Source of the DNA: Tatlockia sp. | Lineage (GTDB): Bacteria > Pseudomonadota > Gammaproteobacteria > Legionellales > Legionellaceae | NCBI GenBank assembly: GCA_013697725.1 | Contig: JACCWI010000019.1 | Coordinates: 1 to 64,000, forward strand | Direction: 5' to 3' | Length of the DNA stretch: 64,000 bases | Program-made: the position numbers and the translations under genes | Notes under the pieces: model-generated | Databases searched by the model: none | Told to the model about the DNA's origin: nothing | The model's input: only the letters and a program-made list of their open reading frames with translations | In this document: positions 57,076 to 64,000 of the stretch, one piece after another | How positions within the stretch are numbered: the first letter of the stretch is position 1 | Layout: each line of letters starts with the position of its first letter

Positions 57076-57436
57076 AAATGTTCTTTATTATAACACAACT
57101 AGTTTAATTTTTGCACGGTGATTATAAAGAATACATCGTCAACTTATAAGACATTGAGGCAATTAGCTTTTCAAATAAATTGTAGGTATGTATTTGATTC
57201 AAAATACTTTGATTTAGTTCTAAAATCTGTTAATAATTTAATTGACAAGCTTGCTACCGAGATTGCAAGCTAAAATTTTTCCAAACAGACTATAAATTTA
57301 TCACAATTTTTGCGTCAAATTAAAACAATATTTTAAAGGCAATATCTGTCACATAATTATTGACACATGAGTCACGCCAATGTAAGATTGGTTCGAGTTT
57401 TAAAGAAAATGACGATTAACCAAGAAGGAGTTAATA
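57076..57436. other. Divergent intergenic region before the YqjD-like gene
   Basis: AT-rich region holding a perfect hairpin AGCTTGC/GCAAGCT (57248-57254 and 57265-57271) followed by AAAATTTTT, and the sigma-70 promoter at 57360. No gene is seen. Confidence 0.45.
57360..57388 (+). promoter_or_regulatory. Sigma-70 promoter for the YqjD-like / hemerythrin cluster
   Basis: TTGACA (57360-57365) and TAAGAT (57383-57388) are separated by exactly 17 bp, 48 bp before ATG 57437. The -35 is a perfect consensus match. Confidence 0.7.
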
Positions 57437-57742
57437 ATGAGTAGTTTTCGCGATAACAAACAAGACATGCAAAATAAAGCCAATAATCTTTATGAAGATG
57501 GTAAAAATAAAATGGCTTCCAAAGCAGAAGAGCTCTATGAAGAAGGAAAATCAAAAGCGGAATCTCTTGCAGACAGCGCTTCTGAACTCTATCAGGAAGG
57601 CAAGAAAAAAGTTAATCAACTTCAAGATAAACTAAGTGAAGAGACTGATGAAATCATTAATTTTGTCAAAGAACAGCCTTTAACCTCCTTGCTAATTGCA
57701 GGCGGAATTGGTTATGCTCTTTCTAAGCTTTTGAAAAAATAA
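57437..57742 (+). CDS. ElaB/YqjD/DUF883-like membrane-anchored protein
   Basis: This 101-aa protein has an N-terminal amphipathic helix with repeats of Asp/Glu/Lys (DGKNKMASKAEELYEEGKSK, DSASELYQEGKKKVNQL) and one C-terminal membrane segment (TSLLIAGGIGYALSKLL). Such proteins in enterobacteria (YqjD, ElaB) bind ribosomes at the membrane in stationary phase. ATG 57437 follows AAGGAG. It is the first gene of a cluster with a hemerythrin, YqjE-like and YqjK-like proteins. Confidence 0.83.
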   Translation: MSSFRDNKQDMQNKANNLYEDGKNKMASKAEELYEEGKSKAESLADSASELYQEGKKKVNQLQDKLSEETDEIINFVKEQPLTSLLIAGGIGYALSKLLKK

Positions 57743-57820
57743 TTTAATTTCTTTATGCAATACCGAGTTGAAGCTGTCCACTAGCTTCACTCACCCTAAA
57801 TCCCTAATGGAGGACCTAGG

Positions 57821-58255
57821 ATGAACGCTATTGAAGTTTTAATAAACGAACACGATAAAGTTCGAGCTACTCTCCAAAAAATTAGTGACTCGTCTCAACC
57901 CTTTGAAAAACAAAAGCAAATGTTTGAAAACCTTAGTAGTGAGATAATCCGTCATGAACAAATGGAGCACACCGTTTGGTATCCTCACTTTAAAAATGAT
58001 AAGCGTTTAAATGAAACGGTACACCATCTTCTTATTGAAGAAAATCATGCTGAAAAAGCAATAAAAAAACTATCCGAGCTTAATTCACCATCCACTTGGG
58101 ATGAGCATTTTGAAAAATTCAAGACGGATGTTGAGCATCATGCCAAAGAAGAAGAAAAAGAGCTCTTTCCAGAGGTTAAAAAAATTCTTAGTCAAGAGCA
58201 ACTGGAAAAAATTGGCATTGAAATGAACGAATTTAAGAAACAATACAAAGATTAA
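57821..58255 (+). CDS. Hemerythrin (HHE) domain protein
   Basis: This 144-aa four-helix bundle has the His/Glu ligand pattern of bacterial hemerythrin-like proteins: LINEHDKVR, IIRHEQMEHTVWYPHF, LIEENHAEKAI and VEHHAKEEEKELFPEV. It should carry a non-haem di-iron centre that binds oxygen or senses oxidative or nitrosative stress. ATG 57821 follows GGAGGACCTAGG. It lies 78 bp after the YqjD-like gene. Confidence 0.88.
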   Translation: MNAIEVLINEHDKVRATLQKISDSSQPFEKQKQMFENLSSEIIRHEQMEHTVWYPHFKNDKRLNETVHHLLIEENHAEKAIKKLSELNSPSTWDEHFEKFKTDVEHHAKEEEKELFPEVKKILSQEQLEKIGIEMNEFKKQYKD

Positions 58256-58266
58256 TATTTTTAGAA

Positions 58267-58302
58267 CCCCTTTATATTTAAAGGGGGCTCTCTTTTTATT
58301 TT
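58267..58302 (+). terminator. Intrinsic terminator after the hemerythrin gene
   Basis: CCCCTTTA (58267-58274) and TAAAGGGG (58279-58286) form an 8-bp stem with a 4-nt loop, followed by CTTTTTATTTT. It directly precedes the next ATG at 58303, so expression of the YqjE-like gene may be reduced or use its own promoter. Confidence 0.8.
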
Positions 58303-58680
58303 ATGGAAATTTTAATGCAATTACTGAATGAATTTATGGGCTACTTTGATAGTAAAATGTCACTGGTTAAAAATACGGTCAAATTATCTCTGCTGGAAGC
58401 AAAACTTGCAGGCCAAAATATTTTCCCTCTGTTAATTTGCATAGGTCTGTTGATCCCCTTAGCCTTAACCCTTTGGTGCACGCTCATGGTGCTTATTGGC
58501 TATTTATTGCTTGCGTTGATAGGAAATTTTCTACTTGTTCTTGCTGGACTAATTACAATTCAAGTTTTAATTTTATTGATTATTGGCAAGAAAATTCTAA
58601 CTCTTTTAAGAGAGATGAGTTTTGTTCGAACTCGAGCTCTTTTAAATACAAAACCGATGATAAGCAATGAAAAAAACTAA
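58303..58680 (+). CDS. YqjE/phage-holin-III-like membrane protein
   Basis: This 125-aa protein has two long hydrophobic segments (LLICIGLLIPLALTLWCTLM and GNFLLVLAGLITIQVLILLI) in the topology of the YqjE/DUF1469 family. Family members form a conserved stress operon with YqjD. ATG 58315 is an alternative start (MQLLNEFMG). Its stop overlaps the start of the next gene by 14 nt. Confidence 0.78.
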   Translation: MEILMQLLNEFMGYFDSKMSLVKNTVKLSLLEAKLAGQNIFPLLICIGLLIPLALTLWCTLMVLIGYLLLALIGNFLLVLAGLITIQVLILLIIGKKILTLLREMSFVRTRALLNTKPMISNEKN

Positions 58681-58945
58681 AAAAGAATTACTGCTAGCGA
58701 TAGATAATACTGCGGAACAGATCAGGCTTAATAAAATCAGCTTTTTTCACCACAGTAATTATTTAGCTGAATTTATGAAAGTTAATCGTCGGCTAATTTT
58801 AGGGGCTTCAATTCCAATCGCTTTTTTACTCTGGAAGGTACGCAAGCCAAAGGTATTATTAACAAAGGCAAAATTCATCACACCTTATTTAAAGCGTTTT
58901 GGTTTAAGTTTGTTAAAAAACCATGCTTTATTTTTACCATTTTAG
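58667..58945 (+). CDS. YqjK-like small membrane protein
   Basis: This 92-aa protein begins MKKTKKELLLAIDNTAEQIR and has one hydrophobic segment (RLILGASIPIAFLLWKV) with basic tail. Position after the YqjE-like gene and size fit YqjK, but sequence is poorly conserved. The overlap of 14 nt with the previous gene indicates coupling. Confidence 0.7.
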   Translation: MKKTKKELLLAIDNTAEQIRLNKISFFHHSNYLAEFMKVNRRLILGASIPIAFLLWKVRKPKVLLTKAKFITPYLKRFGLSLLKNHALFLPF

Positions 58946-58951
58946 AGAATG

Positions 58952-58973
58952 GACTTTTAAAAAGTCTTTTTTT
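58952..58973 (+). terminator. Intrinsic terminator of the YqjD-E-K cluster
   Basis: GACTTT (58952-58957) and AAAGTC (58961-58966) form a short stem, followed by seven T residues (58967-58973). Confidence 0.7.
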
Positions 58974-59262
58974 CTGAGGGCATTTCTAAAGCCTTATTAC
59001 CCCTTAGATAGGGTAGGATAAAAATACGAAAAATCGTGGTTTTTCTATCTACCTCAGTATGAATTGTATAAACGTAGGTTAATCAGTACGGTAAAAGTTT
59101 TTCAAGTATTTTCAAGTGTATTGCTCTCTCCTAAATATAGAAATTAAACTATTTTCTTTGCTATTTTATTAGATAACTTTAATTTGAAAAAGCTTTTGTT
59201 AACCTTCTGTTTAGCGCCCCAGCAAATTTGTTTTTAAGCTAATACAACAAGATACCACCTAT

Positions 59263-59292
59263 TTGGTTTATAGTTGATCATCATGGTATAAT
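59263..59292 (+). promoter_or_regulatory. Candidate sigma-70 promoter for the 221-aa ORF
   Basis: TTGGTT (59263-59268) and perfect TATAAT (59287-59292) with an 18-bp spacer, 33 bp before ATG 59326. Confidence 0.5.
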
Positions 59293-59325
59293 AAGGATCT
59301 AAATTTATTATCCTAGAGTTAACTG

Positions 59326-59991
59326 ATGAAAAGTAAAACTGAAAATTACAAAAGATTGACTCAGGCTAGTTTTTTTCCAAATTCTATACTTACCACAGAA
59401 CCCACAAAGTTAATCTATTTGGTTGCTCAGCAAGAGCAGTGTGAGCGGAAGAATGAGGCAATTAAAATTTTTCTCGAAACCTTCAATAAAGTTGCAGCGT
59501 TAAGACATACAACCCCTTTCAACTTAGCACAGGCTTTGAGTGGCTTAGCTCATTATTTTTTAAACTTAGACAAGTTTTCCAATTTAATGCAGGGTCATCA
59601 ATGGCTTATTGCCTATTTCTTAAATGAACAAGCCTTAAATATCAAACCTGATTTTGATTACGCCAGAGCATTTAAACAACATACCCTAGCAAACTCCCCT
59701 GCCCGGATCGAAATTCCACCTTATACTGAATCTAACGAGGTCAATTGCTTTATTATTTTTAATCAATCTCTCGATGATTTTGTTTATGAATTAGATACCT
59801 ATTTTAGCTGTTCACCCGATATAATAACGCCTATTCTTAGAATATTATCACAAAAAATTATGCGGTCTTTTGATAATCCCGAAGCGACAGAACTCCTTAA
59901 TAAAATGATTGAAAAGCTCAAAGTGATTACTTCCCAAGCAAATATTAAGAATCAGGATGATGAGTCTACATTTATGCAAATGCTTTTTTAA
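59326..59991 (+). CDS. Hypothetical protein, 221 aa
   Basis: I do not recognise this protein. It is soluble and mostly helical, with the sequence ALSGLAHYFLNLDKFSNLMQ in its centre and KMIEKLKVITSQANIKNQDDE near the C-terminus. It has no signal peptide or membrane segment. It has its own promoter (TATAAT at 59287) and is followed by a 42-bp repeat array. The expected ribosome binding site TAGAG lies about 10 nt before the ATG. Confidence 0.6.
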   Translation: MKSKTENYKRLTQASFFPNSILTTEPTKLIYLVAQQEQCERKNEAIKIFLETFNKVAALRHTTPFNLAQALSGLAHYFLNLDKFSNLMQGHQWLIAYFLNEQALNIKPDFDYARAFKQHTLANSPARIEIPPYTESNEVNCFIIFNQSLDDFVYELDTYFSCSPDIITPILRILSQKIMRSFDNPEATELLNKMIEKLKVITSQANIKNQDDESTFMQMLF

Positions 59992-60132
59992 ACATTTAAT
60001 GAGTATTTATTAATCACCTTTCTTTTTTTTCAACCTGTCTTTGTGATGAACAAAGGATTAATTGGGTGAATTGTTGATAAGGTTGTCAGATTGAAAAGCG
60101 AACTGTGCTTGTCAAGAGTTAGAGCTATACCA

Positions 60133-60375
60133 GGGAGATCCCTCGCTTCACTCGGGATGACGTATAGCGGTTCATCCCGAGCAAAGCAAAGGATCTCCCT
60201 CCTCTCTTCGCCGTCATCCCGAGCAAAGCAAAGGATCTCCCTCCTCTCTTCGTCGTCATCCAGAGCAAAGCAAAGGATCTCCCTCCTCTCTTCGCCGTCA
60301 TCCAGAGCGAAGCGAAGGATCTCCCTCCTCTCTTCGCCGTCATCCAGAACAAAGCGAAGGATCTCCCTTCGCCGG
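60133..60375. repeat. Dispersed repeat cluster: one inverted copy and five 42-bp tandem copies
   Basis: An inverted copy GGGAGATCCCTCGCTTCACT (60133) precedes five direct copies beginning TCATCC[CA]GAGCAAAGC at 60172, 60214, 60256, 60298 and 60340; the spacing is exactly 42 bp each time. The last copy is truncated. The same element occurs as an inverted pair at 29386-29491. Spacers are short and identical, so this is not a CRISPR array. Confidence 0.85.
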
Positions 60376-60441
60376 CACGATATAACTCTTAACGCAGTCA
60401 ATAAATCCTTCACCAAAAATCAATAAGTTCACTTCTAATAA

Positions 60442-60471
60442 TTGCACAATTGAAAACCACTGTGTTATAAT
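60442..60471 (+). promoter_or_regulatory. Candidate sigma-70 promoter for the 365-aa ORF
   Basis: TTGCAC (60442-60447) and TATAAT (60466-60471), spacer 18 bp, 26 bp before ATG 60498. Confidence 0.5.
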
Positions 60472-60497
60472 TTAAGCTACCTTTAAAAAGGACAGCC

Positions 60498-61595
60498 ATG
60501 TTTCATTTCACCTTCAAATCTACAAATTGCATAATTCAACATCTAACTATTACTGGCAACATTATCAGTTTTTACCTCAATAAAACCGATGCCTCTGATA
60601 GTCCAGAATTTAATTATATTAAAACTAAGCTTAGTTTAACTACAGTTTTGGCTGATTCTCTGGAACATCAATTTTTACATAAACCCAATTCAAAATTTGC
60701 TGAAAGTTTTGAAGACGATAACGCTCATGTTCATTTTTCTTTCGAGGGCAATCCAAGGGAAATAGTTCCAAAAATAATTGACCATATTATTTTCTTTCAA
60801 GATAATACGGTATTAAGAGGCTTAGAGTTCGAAGGATTTTATGCAGAATTAGAGACAATAAGACTAAAAAACAAGGCTAAAATACATCCTGAATTTATAA
60901 TCTCAATGATTGAAGGTTATGATCGTACGCGGGATTTTATTCCTGCAGTTGAGATCTCGAACCTCACAAATAGTTTTATTGACTATTCCCACCCGCAAAA
61001 TCCCATGTCCAAACTGATGCGAATTGATGGTTACCTATTTGATTTTATAAATATCAATGAAAGGTTTTTAGGCCAATCAAAAACTAAAGTTGGCAGTTTT
61101 TTTAATGACTATTTTAATAATTTACAACTGGCACGAAATGCCTTTTTAGTCTACAACAACTGTAGCAACAATAGAGTTGAATTAGTAAAAGCGAATGAAT
61201 TGTTTAACACAATTGAAACCAGCGCTCCCATAGTCGCAATTATTTCAAAATTAACTAGTTACATTGAACGAATTGAATCTCAGCGCTCCGAAGGGGGTAT
61301 AGACTTTACCTATGGCTTTTGGTTCTTCTCTGATTCAAGAGCAATCAATCGCGAAGCCAATTACTGCCTTGCCAAGACTTTGCGTGATAAGTTGTGTGAC
61401 GGGAAATCTCTTGAATCAGTATTCTCTGATGCAGATAAAACAAGGGCGCTCATTGTAAATAGAAATTTTTCTAAAAACCCCAATTATACCGACCGCGGGT
61501 TAAATAGTTCTGAGCTTAATTCTATAATATCTGAAGTCAAAGCATCTTTTCCCCAAAAAGATACCCCTAGCTCTTGTTTTTCTTTCTGTTTTTAA
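60498..61595 (+). CDS. Hypothetical protein, 365 aa
   Basis: I do not recognise this protein. The sequence starts MFHFTFKSTNCIIQHLTITG, is mixed alpha/beta and contains no signal peptide or membrane segment. It has two Arg/Lys-rich helices (YIERIESQRSEGG, NYCLAKTLRDKL). The C-terminus is Cys-rich and short (FPQKDTPSSCFSFCF); a terminal Cys could be lipid-modified in a host cell, but the box does not match a clear prenylation motif. AAGGAC lies 9 nt before the ATG. It converges with the next minus-strand gene. Confidence 0.6.
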   Translation: MFHFTFKSTNCIIQHLTITGNIISFYLNKTDASDSPEFNYIKTKLSLTTVLADSLEHQFLHKPNSKFAESFEDDNAHVHFSFEGNPREIVPKIIDHIIFFQDNTVLRGLEFEGFYAELETIRLKNKAKIHPEFIISMIEGYDRTRDFIPAVEISNLTNSFIDYSHPQNPMSKLMRIDGYLFDFININERFLGQSKTKVGSFFNDYFNNLQLARNAFLVYNNCSNNRVELVKANELFNTIETSAPIVAIISKLTSYIERIESQRSEGGIDFTYGFWFFSDSRAINREANYCLAKTLRDKLCDGKSLESVFSDADKTRALIVNRNFSKNPNYTDRGLNSSELNSIISEVKASFPQKDTPSSCFSFCF

Positions 61596-61602
61596 TCGAG
61601 TT

Positions 61603-61630
61603 TTGAACCTGATTCTATAATCAGGTTCAA
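61603..61630. terminator. Perfect inverted repeat between convergent genes
   Basis: TTGAACCTGAT (61603-61613) and ATCAGGTTCAA (61620-61630) form an 11-bp stem with a 6-nt loop between two convergent genes. No long T-run follows in either direction, but the position suggests bidirectional termination. Confidence 0.6.
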
Positions 61631-61641
61631 GGTTGAATTAG

Positions 61642-63195
61642 CTAGAAATTTGTACCAGCGATATTGGAAATAACATGTAAAACCCTTGATTCCCTTTCTT
61701 TATGAGCAGGAAATGGCAAATCAGCTTTAAAAAATGATGAAGAACAATCACATAATTTTATCGATTTTTTTGCGTAATTCTCTTCATTGATGCATTTGCT
61801 TTGCGAATTAATCTTCTCCATTATAGACTCATAATGAGCACTAAGTTCTTCGAGATTAATCCGCAATAGACTTGTGATATTAAAATCATCATTATATTGC
61901 CCAAACTCATACCTTAGTTGTTCTTTTAAATTTGGATTTTCAATCATAAAGTTACAGAATTTTTCATTTTTAAGAAGCGCTTTTTTAAGTAATTCGCCCC
62001 GCTGAGTTTTATGCGCTACCAATCTTTGTTGTAAACTTGGACTACCAATTGTCATTGCAGCGATATTGCGATAAATTTGCTCTGTAATTAAAATTCGCTT
62101 TAAAAATACTAACTGTACATCTGCATTAAATTCAGCATTTTCTTTGATACCCACTAAGTCTAAAATTTTAGAATCACATTCATCTGGAAAAGAGCGAGGC
62201 TTTGCATCCATTAAATAAGGAAACTCATTCAGATCTCTTTGAGTAACAGGAAAAGCATCAATGGGTTTTACGCCTCTACAGCGACCATTCGATTGCTGTG
62301 GCCTACTAGGATTCACTCCTAAATATTTTGCAGTAAAAGGCCAGGTAGCTTGATCGTGGTCTATTTTATAAGCCTTTATCTTAAGCGCATCATAGCCAAT
62401 ATTAGCACCTGACAAATCATTTTCTTCTTCACAATAAGCAGCCGCCAGGATTCTACCAATTCCCGACTCAATTAAATGCGTTTGAGACGGCGATTTCAAA
62501 AAGCCGGTTTGTTTAGCTTGGCTAAGGTAATATTCATGCAGCGATTGAAAATCAGCTATTTCAGTGGATAACACTCCGATTCGATTACCTTCATCATCAT
62601 GAACACTACGAACCATCGGTGTGCGATCATTTAATAAGAGGCGATAACAGAGGGCATTAAAGGCTTCTATTTCAGTAATGCGTCCACCGGAGTCCATTAT
62701 TTTTAAGATATCTATCGTGGCTTTTGATTCTTTTTTTACTTTAATCACCTTATGCAAAGATTTTGGAACCTCAGGATCCCTTTTAACTTTTTCATTAATA
62801 GGAATATAGCTCGCATAATTTTTTGATTTAGGAGGTCTATGAGCTGGTTTCTTTTCTGCTAAAACACGGGTTAAGTGTTCATCAATTTCAGTTAAATGAC
62901 TAATCACTCTTTCGTTAGCAGGACTATTACATTCGGGATTTGAAAGCATTGCTTTAACTATCCGCGCTACTTTTCGCTTGCTGCTAACAGTGATGGTTTG
63001 ATGTAAGGCAAGATCAGCTTTTTTAACTTCTATTAGGCCCAGCTTTTTAAACTCAGGAAAATTTTGTTGAAGATAAGAATCATTGTCTCGGTTATAGGGT
63101 AGCAAGAGTGTTAGTTGGGGCTTAATGTCAGGATCATCAAAGTCGTAGGTAAAAAGCTCCATAAAACTTCCGGTTTTTTCACTGTAAATCTTCAT
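61642..63195 (-). CDS. Hypothetical protein, 517 aa
   Basis: I do not recognise this protein. It is soluble; the first 190 aa are basic with repeated Lys (INEKVKRDPEVPKSLHKVIK). A central block around 240-320 (GRILAAAYCEEENDLSGANI, WPFTAKYLGVNPSRP) looks folded and could bind a partner. Residues near 270 contain acidic and Cys positions but no catalytic motif that I know. The C-terminal 40 residues hold three Cys and a hydrophobic tail. ATG 63195 has CGGAGT just upstream. Probably effector-like. Confidence 0.6.
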   Translation of the reverse strand: MKIYSEKTGSFMELFTYDFDDPDIKPQLTLLLPYNRDNDSYLQQNFPEFKKLGLIEVKKADLALHQTITVSSKRKVARIVKAMLSNPECNSPANERVISHLTEIDEHLTRVLAEKKPAHRPPKSKNYASYIPINEKVKRDPEVPKSLHKVIKVKKESKATIDILKIMDSGGRITEIEAFNALCYRLLLNDRTPMVRSVHDDEGNRIGVLSTEIADFQSLHEYYLSQAKQTGFLKSPSQTHLIESGIGRILAAAYCEEENDLSGANIGYDALKIKAYKIDHDQATWPFTAKYLGVNPSRPQQSNGRCRGVKPIDAFPVTQRDLNEFPYLMDAKPRSFPDECDSKILDLVGIKENAEFNADVQLVFLKRILITEQIYRNIAAMTIGSPSLQQRLVAHKTQRGELLKKALLKNEKFCNFMIENPNLKEQLRYEFGQYNDDFNITSLLRINLEELSAHYESIMEKINSQSKCINEENYAKKSIKLCDCSSSFFKADLPFPAHKERESRVLHVISNIAGTNF

Positions 63196-63252
63196 TCATA
63201 CTCCGAGAATATTTAAATATTTGCTTGTGTAATTAGGTATAGGATAAATTCC

Positions 63253-63280
63253 CTCTCCTCCCAAATTAGGTTGGAGAGAG
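63253..63280 (-). terminator. Hairpin between the 517-aa gene and the edge gene
   Basis: CTCTCCTCCCAA (63253-63264) can pair with TTGGAGAGAG (63271-63280) with a two-base bulge, 22 bp past the end of the upstream minus-strand gene at 63302. No T-run; moderate support. Confidence 0.35.
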
Positions 63281-63301
63281 CCTAGTTAGGTGCCTTATCC
63301 C

Positions 63302-64000
63302 TTATAGTCCATGTTTGGTTTTATTTTGATCTGGATTTTCCTTACGAAAGGAAATTGATTTTTGAGAGCGGTTCTCTGTTACAAAGACAGAACCAAAATT
63401 ATTAGTTTCTTGAGGCAGCTCTTTTGTTTTGTTACTACCCTCTAAAATTCCCATGGTTGCATAACTTTCCTGCACGTCCTCCACTCGCACGGGAACCTCG
63501 ATCTCTGGTTCAGACTTAGTACACCAATCGAAAATAGCTTTCAGAACCATTGGCACACCTGCGGTTAAAAGTCCTGCAGCAGCGCCTAAGCCCATGAGTA
63601 TAAGAAGGCCATAAAGTCCGACGCCAAAGGGGGCAAACACACCCGTCATAACCAAAACAGTACCAAGTCCTGCGCCTAAAAGTGTCGCTATAACAAGAAC
63701 CAGAGTGATTAAAATCTTGCTAAGAGTACTTTCCGACAGCTCGCAACCAATCAGGAATTGTTCAAAGCTCATTGCACCAGACCACCAAGCTCTTAGTTGT
63801 GGAAATAAAATTCCACGTCCGTCTAACCAAGCACGAAAATCTGCGAAAAGAGGACGTTCCAAACGGAATAGCGCTCGCCATTTTTCAAACGGACGATTAT
63901 ATAAAACTGCTCTACCGTCATGAGCAGGATGGTAGCCATCGACTACTGGGACTTGCATTTTTTTCGCAACAATCGGCTCAAAGAAAGGTTTAAATTCATC
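63302..64000 (-). CDS. Partial gene (5' end beyond window) with membrane hairpin
   Basis: The frame is open from the window edge to the stop at 63302; the in-frame ATG at 63958 is internal, because DEFKPFFEPIVAKK reads through before it. The visible C-terminal part of 232 aa has YHPAHDGRAVLYNRPFEKW, then a two-helix membrane hairpin (LITLVLVIATLLGAGLGTVL and LILMGLGAAAGLLTAG) ending with FDWCTK, and a soluble tail. The hairpin resembles the C-terminal hairpin of the 2917-aa protein in composition and in having Cys just after it. It might be the end of another large effector-like protein. Confidence 0.6.
   Translation of the reverse strand, partial: DEFKPFFEPIVAKKMQVPVVDGYHPAHDGRAVLYNRPFEKWRALFRLERPLFADFRAWLDGRGILFPQLRAWWSGAMSFEQFLIGCELSESTLSKILITLVLVIATLLGAGLGTVLVMTGVFAPFGVGLYGLLILMGLGAAAGLLTAGVPMVLKAIFDWCTKSEPEIEVPVRVEDVQESYATMGILEGSNKTKELPQETNNFGSVFVTENRSQKSISFRKENPDQNKTKHGL

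Larger units (their letters stand above)
58946..59325. other. Intergenic region with terminator and promoter
   Basis: Apart from the terminator at 58952 and the promoter at 59263, listed separately, this 380-bp stretch shows no gene. Confidence 0.45.
59992..60497. other. Non-coding region holding the 42-bp repeat array
   Basis: Holds the repeat array at 60133-60375 and the promoter of the next gene (60442-60471). Open frames across the array arise because the repeat unit is a multiple of three; they are not genes. Confidence 0.6.

Noticed and set aside
60172..60366. CRISPR array
   Set aside because: Spacing is regular, but the whole unit is repeated with no unique spacers and no cas genes are nearby.
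60030..60426. Open frames across the 42-bp repeat array on both strands
   Set aside because: The unit length is a multiple of three, which creates artificial ORFs of repetitive Arg/Ser/Glu sequence with no ribosome binding site.

Overview
The window is about 64 kb of an AT-rich gammaproteobacterial chromosome, almost certainly a Legionella or close relative. The evidence is an intact enhA-enhB-enhC set (enhanced-entry locus), the letA(gacA)-uvrC pair next to phhA, cbpA-cbpM, and several very large proteins that look like Dot/Icm effectors or have no close relative I can name. All functional calls come from reading motifs; no database search was possible.

Layout. (1) 1-2000 is a degraded accessory patch: the end of an IS1182-type transposase, a frameshifted IS3-type transposase fragment, a broken copy and an intact copy of a secreted protein with an apparent HxD...H...R iron/2-oxoglutarate motif, and a 3'-end tRNA-like fragment that resembles an integration site. 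(2) 2098-5380 holds acetoacetyl-CoA synthetase (aacS), a CBS-domain pseudogene, an unknown ORF and a decayed second copy of the aacS 3' end. (3) 5359-19029 holds three very large minus-strand genes: a 1051-aa effector-like protein, a 2400-aa LRR/transglutaminase-like/double-AAA protein, and a 1003-aa multi-hydrophobic protein. (4) 19257-21836 is a methionine ABC importer (metN-metI-metQ) behind a SAM-II-like riboswitch. (5) 21904-23265 is an unknown effector-like ORF. (6) 23630-29353 is a complete tripartite RND metal-efflux operon (adaptor, HME pump, NodT-type outer-membrane lipoprotein). (7) 29663-34634 is enhC-enhB-enhA on the minus strand. (8) 34840-44007 holds a PAS/GAF/GGDEF/EAL protein, an unknown membrane-associated protein, uvrC-letA, phhA, a BON lipoprotein and cbpA-cbpM. 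(9) 44304-48256 is a putative RiPP operon: an exported peptide with 18 exact hexad repeats each carrying one Cys, an MNIO (DUF692) enzyme, and a DUF2063 partner, followed by yaaA and a PLP enzyme of the D-cysteine desulfhydrase/ACC deaminase family. (10) 48292-57045 is a second giant LRR/transglutaminase-like/double-AAA protein, paralogous to the first. (11) 57437-58945 is a stress/envelope cluster (YqjD/ElaB-like, hemerythrin, YqjE-like, YqjK-like). (12) 59326-64000 holds four unrecognised ORFs, one running off the window, and a 42-bp tandem repeat array.

The strongest candidates for undescribed biology are the Cys-hexad/MNIO/DUF2063 locus, which resembles the bufferin copper-handling pathway but has a different repetitive precursor, and the two giant LRR-transglutaminase-AAA proteins. 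One of these has a Cys-His-Asp triad. In the other the Asp position is Cys.
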